Shown here one piece after another: positions 41,601-48,095 of a DNA stretch of 64,000 bases; positions within the stretch are counted from its first letter, which is position 1, and every line of letters begins with the position of its first letter. This stretch comes from an uncultured Christensenella sp. (GTDB taxonomy: Bacteria > Bacillota > Clostridia > Christensenellales > Borkfalkiaceae). The stretch is from contig CAJTUK010000005.1 of the NCBI GenBank assembly GCA_910579525.1, positions 124,001-188,000 on the forward strand, written 5' to 3'. A program made the translations under genes and the position numbers. Below the pieces are notes generated by a model. That model saw only the letters and a program-made list of their open reading frames with translations, was not told the DNA's origin and made no database searches.

Positions 41601-44291
41601 AACAAATGCGCGCCGTCGCCCGTGCCCGAAAAGGACGAACTCGAATGGATAAAACGCGCCTACGAAATCCAGAAAGCGCGCGAGCGTATCCTTTCAAACA
41701 CGGCGTTAAGCGGCAATTTCACAGGCTTCGGCGGCATAAACGACCGCAAGCGCGACGAGTTTTTAAAACCTTTCTACGAGCTTCACGACCTCTGCGCGCA
41801 GACCTTTATGGACTACAACGCCGACGCTTTCAACAGCAAGTGCGTTTCGGCGGCGGGCGGAACGCTCAAACCGCTCATCGCGGGGCTCATAACCGCGGCT
41901 GCTTCGTTTATGAAGAGCACGGACTACTTCGTCAAATCCATAGGCGCCGACAAGTCCGTCTACGACGACGAAGACCTCTTCGACTGCTACACCGCAAAGT
42001 GCACGGCGCTCATAGACAATATAGATATGCTTCCCGCGTGGTGTATGTACAAGTCAATGGCAAAAAAACTCAACGACAGCGGTCTGTCTTTTATGACCGA
42101 CGCAATGGAGTCGGGCAAGATAAACGGCGGTCAGATTCTCGCGTCTTTCCGTAAAAACGTTTACCGCAACTTTATCCAGACCAATATCCCCGCCGACGAG
42201 TGCCTCGCCGAGTTCTCGGCAAACGTCCTCGACGAAAACGCGGCTAATTACGCCCGCCTTTTGGAGGAGTTCAACGTTCTCACGCGCGAAAAGATTCGCG
42301 CCGACCTCATAGGTCGCCTTCCCGAAAAGGAGACCGAAGGTCCGCTCGCGCTCGAACTTATGTCCTTCCAAAGGCAAACAAAGGGCAGTCTGCGCTCGCT
42401 CAACCTGCGCGCGCTGTTCGCCGAAATTCCCGAATTAATGAAGGTTGTGGCTCCCTGTATGTTAATGAGTCCCGGCACGGTCTCGCAATATCTGCCCGCC
42501 GACCCCGAACTCTTCGACATAGTTATTTTCGACGAGGCTTCGCAGATTCCTACCTGCGAGGCGGTTCCCTCTCTCGCAAGGGCAAAAAGCGCCGTCATAG
42601 TCGGCGACCCCAAACAGATGCCGCCCACGTCCTTCTTTATGGGCTCCGGTCAGGACGAAGAGCACCCCGAAGCGGAGGACCTCGAAAGCGTGCTCGAAGA
42701 CTGCCTCGCGCTCGGCGTGCCAGAAAAGCACCTCATATGGCACTACCGTTCCCAGCACGAGAGTCTGATAGCGTTCTCGAATATAATGTACTATTCCAAC
42801 AAACTGTGCACGTTCCCTTCGCCCGACGCGCTCGACAGTAAGGTAAAACTCCACTATATCGAACACGGCGTTTACGAAAGGGGACTTTCCAAGTGCAACA
42901 AGGAGGAAGCGGAAGCCCTCGTCGCCGAGGTCATAAGGCGGCTCAAAGACGACAGGCTCAAACGTTCGAGTATGGGCGTGGTAACTTTCTCCACGCCGCA
43001 GCAGGTGTATGTGGAAAAACTCCTTAACAAAGCTATAATCAAAAACGGACTCGAAGAGGCGGCTTACGAAAGGGAAGAACCTCTGTTCGTAAAAAATCTC
43101 GAAAACGTTCAGGGTGACGAAAGAGACGTAATTCTCTTTTCCGTCTGCTACGGTCCCGACAAAATGGGCAGAATATCGTTGAACTTCGGTCCTCTCAACC
43201 AGTTCGGCGGCTGGCGCAGACTCAACGTCGCCGTTTCCCGCGCAAGAGAAGAGATGATTGTATTCTCGTCCATGCGCTACTCGATGATAGACCTCTCGCG
43301 CACCACTTCGCGCGGCGTGGCAGGGCTTAAAGCCTTCCTCGAATTTGCCGAAAAGGGCAGAACGAACATTTCCGTCAAGAGCGGAGACATTATCATAAAC
43401 AAGCAGGGCATAGGCAAGTTCATAGCCGCCGAACTCTCTAATTACGGCTACGACTGCCGTTGCGACGTCGGCGTTTCGGATTTCAAAATAGACGTGGGCG
43501 TTCTCGACCCCAAAAACAAACACAACTTTATTCTGGCTGTGCTGTGCGACGGAACCACGCAGTTCTCCGTAAAAGACCGCTCGGTAATGCAGGTGCAAAC
43601 GTTAAAGCGCAACAACTGGAACGTTTACCGACTGTATTCCATAAATTTCTTCAACAACCCCAAGCGCGAAATTAAAAAGATAAAAGAATTTTTAGATAAA
43701 CTGACCGAGGGCGGAAAGCTCAACGCCGTCAACTTTAAAAAGCCCTACCGCGCCGCAAAACTCGAAATAAACGTTCAGGAACCCGCCTATATTTTGAGCG
43801 GCGAAAACGACGCCGAGGTCATGCGCGTAATAAAGGCGGTAGTCGCGGCGGAAGAACCCGTTTCGATGCAGTTTTTAATGAAGCGCACCCTCTCGGCGTT
43901 CGGCATAACCAAGTGCGGAATCAAGCTCGAGAGCAAGCTGCGCGCGCTAATCGATAAGTGCGGTTTCGAAAGCGCGGAAATGCTCGGCAACGTCTACTGC
44001 TTCAAGTCCGATAAATTCTCGCAGTTCGATAAATACCGCGTGGAAGAGGGGGCGCAGCTCCGTTCCGCGGATACGGATTATACCCCTTACGACGTAATTT
44101 CGCTTATAAGGTGCATACTTTTAAACAGGGTAAGCATGTACGGAGACGAACTCGTTCCGGCCGTTTTAAAAGAGCTCAAAGTTCCCCGCTCCGGCGATAA
44201 AATTATTTCGTTCGTTCAGGGTTGCATAGACGAGGGCGTAAAACGCGGTCTGTTTATACGCAGTATATCCGATAAAATCTCCCTTAACTAA
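38673..44291 (+). CDS. Giant DUF4011 superfamily 1 helicase with degenerate Vsr-like nuclease domain and DUF3320
   Basis: 1,872 residues from ATG 38673, six bases after AGGAGG (38661-38666). An N-terminal beta-rich region (about 1-365) precedes the DUF4011 signature NWQRRLLDLSLKNNLLNFR at about 375. Helicase motifs follow: Walker A HGPPGTGKSQT (about 667), motif II IFDEASQIP (about 1287), ENVQGDERDVILFS and LNVAVSRARE (about 1475-1530). A Vsr/MTES_1575-like nuclease fold lies at about 1573-1680, and a DUF3320-like helical domain at about 1706-1770. In the nuclease fold the usual I-E-C-D-G reads V-L-C-D-G, so a key acidic residue is lost. Similar giants occur in phage-defence and accessory loci, but this one is alone between unknown genes; its role is not shown. 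Confidence 0.9.
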   Translation: MAAKAKKPVETIEIEGELLNTVSYASYYCRTPLFTSFKIFNRDIESAKDISVCVTGSTPLVLPAEVKIEEIPHESSVEAIPQNVLNPQYLAELQEPEICTVQVGLTCGGDSVCNLEAEVQALPIDYWGGLSGNTEMLSAFVRPKLADCQKILAEAGLQLKTWGYSSEFAGYSGTDKNGVRNAAASIFSAVRRLNIERAGDVDLSRAVCTGDVTKIISDKLATPLELALFAASCLEATRLNPVLLLGKSKISVGVWLYESCFSYAIQDDMQLVEKYTEEGVNNLSLFDADDLFAHKNASYTTSEAHARASIRKEDYEVCLDIKRCRIGGIFPLPLKVKTGHGYELLGDKDISFDEKPKEMIDADRFNYDKTASKEANWQRRLLDLSLKNNLLNFRYKRDCLHLLCTDLPSFCERLEEKGKFTLLPNSTPVSDALYFGDSKTVASMGELVRIEMKGGKIRCLSSQDNLTEVSNTLIRKSRQAEEEAGAKTLYLALGFLKWRGDEGEDKYAPISLLPVNLKRIKSQGALLEAGEEYEVNTTLLEMLKQDFGIDIRGVEGKGLTPKEIIAVFRAKTANMTGWFVYEDVYLAQFTFARYAMWADVKNNAARYAKNPLIASLMTNTNKLAGNRLDGANEDDGDPCAVLTPLPCDSAQYSAVAEAAKGATFVLHGPPGTGKSQTITNIIANAMDKSKRVLFVAEKQAALQVVKKRLCDIGVGEFCLELHSGKSADKAEIIRSIENTLSLTCEADGERFAEAGANLVALRENLKAPLKALHKKRRLGVSVYEGIVYYLQNKNAPELLNIESTFYDSLTKEKLAACENMLTTAQAAAKECGGVYRSPFAEVKLTECDAQTKISVTCAAEIVLAELKHLKNYLGLFLETFSQKISKFTYKKLENLIAIAAVLRDGGLNNFFTCDDEALYKFYNANLRYDSEVKHWLKHFRCLPDIDKFAPEIEKEIDNWGENYRSSRVLLQVIKRINKCAPSPVPEKDELEWIKRAYEIQKARERILSNTALSGNFTGFGGINDRKRDEFLKPFYELHDLCAQTFMDYNADAFNSKCVSAAGGTLKPLIAGLITAAASFMKSTDYFVKSIGADKSVYDDEDLFDCYTAKCTALIDNIDMLPAWCMYKSMAKKLNDSGLSFMTDAMESGKINGGQILASFRKNVYRNFIQTNIPADECLAEFSANVLDENAANYARLLEEFNVLTREKIRADLIGRLPEKETEGPLALELMSFQRQTKGSLRSLNLRALFAEIPELMKVVAPCMLMSPGTVSQYLPADPELFDIVIFDEASQIPTCEAVPSLARAKSAVIVGDPKQMPPTSFFMGSGQDEEHPEAEDLESVLEDCLALGVPEKHLIWHYRSQHESLIAFSNIMYYSNKLCTFPSPDALDSKVKLHYIEHGVYERGLSKCNKEEAEALVAEVIRRLKDDRLKRSSMGVVTFSTPQQVYVEKLLNKAIIKNGLEEAAYEREEPLFVKNLENVQGDERDVILFSVCYGPDKMGRISLNFGPLNQFGGWRRLNVAVSRAREEMIVFSSMRYSMIDLSRTTSRGVAGLKAFLEFAEKGRTNISVKSGDIIINKQGIGKFIAAELSNYGYDCRCDVGVSDFKIDVGVLDPKNKHNFILAVLCDGTTQFSVKDRSVMQVQTLKRNNWNVYRLYSINFFNNPKREIKKIKEFLDKLTEGGKLNAVNFKKPYRAAKLEINVQEPAYILSGENDAEVMRVIKAVVAAEEPVSMQFLMKRTLSAFGITKCGIKLESKLRALIDKCGFESAEMLGNVYCFKSDKFSQFDKYRVEEGAQLRSADTDYTPYDVISLIRCILLNRVSMYGDELVPAVLKELKVPRSGDKIISFVQGCIDEGVKRGLFIRSISDKISLN

Positions 44292-44322
44292 CCGTTCCCG
44301 CCCTGTCAATCGAACCGTTTTT

Positions 44323-44362
44323 CTGTCATTCCGAGCGTAGTCGAGGAATCCGGCAACTGCAC
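44323..44362 (+). repeat. TGTCATTCC-type intergenic repeat after the DUF4011 gene
   Basis: CTGTCATTCCGAGCGTAGTC at 44323, continuing GAGGAATCCGGCAACTGCAC. Confidence 0.8.
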
Positions 44363-44425
44363 GGCGCTCATCCCAATCGAACCGCCGACAAAACGGTCGC
44401 ACAAAACAAACGGTATAAAAAATAC

Positions 44426-44456
44426 CCCCCTGCGTTTAAAGCGCAGGGGGATTTTA
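44426..44456. terminator. Terminator of the DUF4011 gene
   Basis: CCCCCTGCG (44426-44434) and CGCAGGGGG (44442-44450), followed by ATTTTA; preceded by an A-rich run, so it may work in both directions. Confidence 0.88.
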
Positions 44457-44550
44457 ATACGGCTTAATTTCAAATAAAGGAAGAGATGAGATAATTATTA
44501 TTTGTTTTAAGCACGTTATTAAACCGCATAATTTTTTGCGTTCCGCCAAA

Positions 44551-44625
44551 ACTACCCGTATTGGGTAGTAACGCTATTCTACTATTTGTTTTGGGTATTG
44601 TCAACCCCTTTTGAGTAGTTTAGGG
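44551..44625 (+). promoter_or_regulatory. Probable operator region of the small XRE regulator
   Basis: An inverted repeat ACTACCC-GTATT-GGGTAGT (44551-44569) and related half-sites ACTATTTGTTTTGGGTA (44581-44597) and GAGTAGTTTAGGGTA (44613-44627) precede the start. The last overlaps the -10-like TAAAAT (44626-44631), consistent with autoregulation. Confidence 0.55.
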
Positions 44626-44633
44626 TAAAATAT

Positions 44634-44837
44634 ATGAAATTCAATGAAAGTTTGAGGGAAATTCGCCGCCAAAGCGGAATGACGCAAAAAGACGTTTATA
44701 CGCTTTTGCAGGTTTCGCCCAACTGTTACGCCTCGCGGGAGCAGGGCAGAACACAGCCCGATATCGAAAGCATAAAAAAACTCTGCATAATTTTCGACGT
44801 TTCTGCCGACTATCTTTTAGGACCGGAAGACAGATAA
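44634..44837 (+). CDS. Small XRE-family helix-turn-helix regulator
   Basis: A 67-residue protein consisting only of an HTH_3 domain: FNESLREIRRQSGMTQKDVYTLLQVSPNCYASREQGRTQPDIESIKKLCIIFDVSADYLLG. The recognition helix lies at about 29-40. It follows repeats of ACTACCC-type half-sites that could be its own operators. No Shine-Dalgarno site; the -10-like box ends 2 bases before the ATG. Target genes other than itself are not evident. Confidence 0.88.
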   Translation: MKFNESLREIRRQSGMTQKDVYTLLQVSPNCYASREQGRTQPDIESIKKLCIIFDVSADYLLGPEDR

Positions 44838-44880
44838 AACGCGGGGCGCGCCCTTTCGGGCGCGCCCCGCGTTATCGTTT
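44838..44880. terminator. Bidirectional terminator between the XRE gene and dapB
   Basis: AACGCGGGGCGCGCCC (44838-44853) pairs perfectly with GGGCGCGCCCCGCGTT (44858-44873) around TTTC. T-rich after on the + strand and A-rich before, it suits both convergent genes. Confidence 0.93.
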
Positions 44881-44884
44881 TAAT

Positions 44885-45634
44885 TTAAAAATTCAGAACG
44901 TCGTTCATATCGTAGAGCCCCGCGGGTTTTCCGCAAATCCACTTTGCGGCTTTAACGGCGCCGGCGGCAAAAACTCTTTTAGATCTCGCCGAGTGGGACA
45001 GGGTGACTATTTCGTCCTCTCCCGCGAACATAACCTCGTGTTCGCCCACTATGGTGCCTCCGCGCACGGCGTGTATTCCTATTTCTTTTCCGCGTTTTCC
45101 CACAATGCCCTGCCTGCCGTTAATATAATTCTTATGTCCGTCAAACGCTTCGTTCGCGCCCTCGGCAAGCATCAGCGCCGTGCCCGAAGGCGCGTCCGCT
45201 TTAAGATTGTGGTGTCTTTCTATAATCTCTATATCGAAGTTTTCGCCCAGCGTCTCCGCGGCTCTTTTAACAAGTTTGACCAAAAGGTTTATTCCCAAAG
45301 AAAAGTTTCCCGTCTTGAAAACGGCAGTCTTTTCAGAGGCGTCTTTTATCATCTTCAAATGCTCTTCGCCATATCCCGTAGCCGCAAGCACCACTGGTTT
45401 TTTGTTTTTAACCGCAAATTCGAGTTCACCCTTCAAAGCGGCGGGAGAAGAGAAGTCTATAATAACGTCTATTTCTTCCTTAACGTCGTTAAACGAGCTA
45501 TATACGGGGGGCAATCCGTCGCAAGCGGCAACGTCCACGCCGCAAACGGTCTCAATTTCGCCGTCGACGGCAACAAGTTCTGCAACGTTCTTGCCCATCT
45601 TGCCGTTTATTCCGCAAATAAGTGCCTTTATCAT
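44885..45634 (-). CDS. dapB: 4-hydroxy-tetrahydrodipicolinate reductase
   Basis: A 249-residue protein with the nucleotide-binding GINGKMGKNVAELV (about 8-21), VIDFSSPAAL, KTGNFSLGINLL and the substrate motif EIIERHHNLKADAPSGTAL. It reduces hydroxytetrahydrodipicolinate with NAD(P)H on the lysine/diaminopimelate path. It is the last gene of the minus-strand operon, overlapping dapA by 4 bases. Confidence 0.97.
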   Translation of the reverse strand: MIKALICGINGKMGKNVAELVAVDGEIETVCGVDVAACDGLPPVYSSFNDVKEEIDVIIDFSSPAALKGELEFAVKNKKPVVLAATGYGEEHLKMIKDASEKTAVFKTGNFSLGINLLVKLVKRAAETLGENFDIEIIERHHNLKADAPSGTALMLAEGANEAFDGHKNYINGRQGIVGKRGKEIGIHAVRGGTIVGEHEVMFAGEDEIVTLSHSARSKRVFAAGAVKAAKWICGKPAGLYDMNDVLNF

Positions 45635-46518
45635 ATGCCTTTCAACCCCGCTTTTTTAATTTCCCCCGCCAATATGGCTTTGTTTTGCTCTTCGAGCTCC
45701 GTCAGGGGCGCGCGCGGCGTTCCCGCGTCGAAGCCCAGCATATTGTATGCCGCTTTTATGGGTATGGGGTTAACTTCCAAAAAGCAGGCGTCCTCCAACG
45801 GTAACAAAAAGTCCTGCACGGCGTTCGCCTCGTCCAGCCTGTTTTCTTTAACCAGAGAATACATCTTTTTAACCAGTGCGGGCGCAATGTTCGAAGTAAC
45901 CGAAATAAGCCCCGCCCCGCCTATGGCAAGCATGGGCAGGTTCAAAAAGTCCTCGCCGGAATACAAATCCATTTTTCCGCGTATGCGCCGCATGGTTTCG
46001 CAAACCTGCGCCATGTTTCCGCTCGCCTCTTTTATTCCCGCCATGTTGGGAATATCCGCCAGCTTTTCGGCTGTTTCGGGCAAAATATTCACGGCCGTGC
46101 GCGAAGGCACGTTATAAGCTATAACGGGTATTTTCACGGCGTTGCAAATCGCCTTATAATATTCCAGAAGTCCCTTCTGCGTGCACTTGTTGTAGTAGGG
46201 GGTAACGGCGAGAATACCGTCCGCGCCCAACTTTTCCGCGCGGATAGAAGAGGCTACGGCCTTCGCCGTGTCGTTGCTGCCCGTACCGACTATTATTTTG
46301 ATACGCCCCGCCGCATGCTTTACGGCGAATTTAATAACTTCTGTTTTTTCGTCCTCGGTCATGGTCGCGGGTTCGCCCGTGGTGCCTAAAATCACCAGAG
46401 CGTCCGTGCCGCCGTCTATCTGATAGTCAATCATCTTCCCGAGTTCGGGCAGGTTTACGCCGCTCTCCGTAAAGGGCGTAATCATAGCGGTGAGTATGCC
46501 GTTACAAAAGTTTACCAT
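45631..46518 (-). CDS. dapA: 4-hydroxy-tetrahydrodipicolinate synthase
   Basis: A 295-residue TIM barrel with TAMITPFTESGVNLPEL, LGTTGEPATMTEDEK, TPYYNKCTQKGLLEYY (Tyr relay), VIAYNVPSRTAVNI and GIKEASGNMAQV (Schiff-base Lys). It condenses pyruvate with aspartate semialdehyde. GAGG precedes its ATG on the minus strand. It follows asd after 49 bases. Confidence 0.97.
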   Translation of the reverse strand: MVNFCNGILTAMITPFTESGVNLPELGKMIDYQIDGGTDALVILGTTGEPATMTEDEKTEVIKFAVKHAAGRIKIIVGTGSNDTAKAVASSIRAEKLGADGILAVTPYYNKCTQKGLLEYYKAICNAVKIPVIAYNVPSRTAVNILPETAEKLADIPNMAGIKEASGNMAQVCETMRRIRGKMDLYSGEDFLNLPMLAIGGAGLISVTSNIAPALVKKMYSLVKENRLDEANAVQDFLLPLEDACFLEVNPIPIKAAYNMLGFDAGTPRAPLTELEEQNKAILAGEIKKAGLKGI

Positions 46519-46567
46519 AAAATTTTTACCTCATACCATATTAAGCGTTTTCCGTGCGTTTGGTTCG

Positions 46568-47644
46568 TCAGCCGAAATATCCCTTTTTAGCCAGCAGTTC
46601 GGCAAGAAGCACCGCGCCGCCCGCCGCTCCGCGCAACGTATTGTGAGAAAAACCTATAAACTTCCAGTCAAACGCGTTGTCCTCGCGCAGTCTCCCCGCG
46701 CAAACCGCCATTCCGTTTTCGGTGCTGCGGTCGAGTTTGGGTTGCGGCCTGTCGTTTTCTTCGAAATAGTGAATAAATTTTTTGGGAGCGGAGGGGAGTC
46801 CCAAAATCTGCGGCTCGCCGTAAAATTCATTCCAAGCCTTTAAAATCTCATCTTTTTCGGGCTTGCGTTCGAATTTAACGAAGCACGCCGCCGTATGTCC
46901 GTCCGATACGGGCACGCGCAAACACTGCGCGGTAATCAAAGGAGCGGAGGCGGGCTTTATTTTTCCGTCCTTTACTTCGCCCCATATTTTCAAAGGCTCT
47001 TTTTCGCTCTTTTCTTCCTCGTCGCCTATAAAAGGAATAACGTTGTCGCATATCTCGGGCATAGTCTCAAACGTCTTGCCCGCGCCGGATATCGCCTGAT
47101 ATGTGCACACGGCGACTTCCTTTATTCCGAACTTTTTCAAAGGGTGCAAAAGCGGTACGTAAGATTGAAGCGAACAGTTGCTCTTAACCGCAATAAATCC
47201 GCGTTTTGTGCCAAGTCTCTTTCTTTGCGCGTCTATGACCGAAAGGTGCTCGGCGTTCACTTCGGGGATAATCATAGGAACGTCGTCCGTAAAGCGGTGC
47301 GCGGAGTTGTTAGAAACTATCGGGCATTCGAGCTTTGCATACGCGTATTCGAGTTCCTTGATTTCGTCCTTTTTCATATTCACTGCGCAAAAACAAAAAT
47401 CAACCTTTGCGGCAATTTCTTTCATATCCGCCGCCGCGTCAAAAACTACCTTATCGGCAAATTTTTCGGGCATGGGCGCATTCATATGCCATTTTTTAAC
47501 GGCGTCTTTATATTTTTTTCCGGCAGAAGCCGCGCTTGCCGCAAGGCAAACGACCTCGAAAAGGGGGTGGTTTTCCAAAAGCAATAAAAACCTCTGTCCT
47601 ACCATACCGGTGGCGCCGATAACTCCAACGTTATATTTTTTCAT
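46568..47644 (-). CDS. asd: Aspartate-semialdehyde dehydrogenase
   Basis: A 358-residue protein with GATGMVGQRFLLLLENH (about 10-26), the catalytic-Cys motif KSNCSLQSYVPLLHPL and AISGAGKTF, and the later RVPVSDGHTAACFVKFERKP with the catalytic His. This belongs to the archaeal/fungal-type ASADH group by length and motif form (SNCSLQ rather than PNCSTI). It supplies aspartate semialdehyde to DapA. It is first in the operon, immediately downstream of the lysine riboswitch, with AAAGGAG as ribosome-binding site. Confidence 0.93.
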   Translation of the reverse strand: MKKYNVGVIGATGMVGQRFLLLLENHPLFEVVCLAASAASAGKKYKDAVKKWHMNAPMPEKFADKVVFDAAADMKEIAAKVDFCFCAVNMKKDEIKELEYAYAKLECPIVSNNSAHRFTDDVPMIIPEVNAEHLSVIDAQRKRLGTKRGFIAVKSNCSLQSYVPLLHPLKKFGIKEVAVCTYQAISGAGKTFETMPEICDNVIPFIGDEEEKSEKEPLKIWGEVKDGKIKPASAPLITAQCLRVPVSDGHTAACFVKFERKPEKDEILKAWNEFYGEPQILGLPSAPKKFIHYFEENDRPQPKLDRSTENGMAVCAGRLREDNAFDWKFIGFSHNTLRGAAGGAVLLAELLAKKGYFG

Positions 47645-47705
47645 AAAAATCTCCTTTATAATTATGTTCCGTCACTCATCGCGCCGCTTTCACGCGTGTT
47701 TAAAG

Positions 47706-47736
47706 CAAAATAAAAAGACAGTGCGCCGCACTGCCG
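47706..47736 (-). terminator. Riboswitch-controlled transcription terminator
   Basis: On the minus strand GGCAGTGC-GGC-GCACTGTC (47735-47717) is followed by a T-rich run (47716-47706). It lies 8 bases after the aptamer, so it is the expression platform: lysine binding should favour termination before asd. Confidence 0.88.
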
Positions 47737-47743
47737 TAACAAA

Positions 47744-47926
47744 CGTGGCAATTAGCGCGACACTCACAAGTGACAGTCGCAAAGGTCTTAACCCGTGCGC
47801 CCGACGCGGAACAAAGGCTCTTCCGAATCTCGGCGGAGGCGCCCTTTCGCCGCGTTTTTCTGCGGGATTGCCTTCAAATCCCTCAAACGCGGGTACTTTT
47901 GCCCGTCCGCTCCTCTAATTTGCACG
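47744..47926 (-). promoter_or_regulatory. Lysine riboswitch (L-box) upstream of asd-dapA-dapB
   Basis: Read on the minus strand, the leader opens with AGAGGAGCGG, continues through AAAAGTACCCG, TGAAGGCAATCCCGC and CTCCGCCGA, and ends near ACTGTCACTTGTGAGTG, in the order of the lysine aptamer. The P1 helix pairs CGTGCAAATTAG (47926-47915) with CTAATTGCCACG (47755-47744). The terminator follows directly, and the regulated operon makes lysine and diaminopimelate. Confidence 0.9.
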
Positions 47927-47929
47927 CCT

Positions 47930-47958
47930 ATGATATCATAACGGGGTATAAAAGTAAA
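47930..47958 (-). promoter_or_regulatory. Promoter of the asd-dapA-dapB operon
   Basis: On the minus strand TTTACT (47958-47953), 17-base spacer and TATCAT (47935-47930), giving a start near 47923 at the base of the riboswitch. Confidence 0.65.
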
Positions 47959-48010
47959 GGAATTTTCACTTTAATTTTTGCGTTAATTTCTTTTCGCCGT
48001 TTAAAACCGT

Positions 48011-48094
48011 TTGACAACCTTTCCGTTATATAGTAAAATAATCGGGTATAAACAAAATTATAATTCCGCGCATATGCGCGCAAACGGAAACAGA
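48011..48094 (+). promoter_or_regulatory. Promoter and leader hairpin of the surface protein gene
   Basis: TTGACA (48011-48016), 17-base spacer, TAAAAT (48034-48039). The leader has the palindrome CGCGCATATGCGCG flanked by TTCCG and CGGAA, which close an outer stem. Confidence 0.75.
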
Positions 48095-48095
48095 T

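Noticed and set aside
38673..44837. A multi-gene phage-defence island
   Set aside because: Only the DUF4011 helicase is suggestive. No partner kinase, methylase or other defence gene adjoins, so a named system cannot be claimed.
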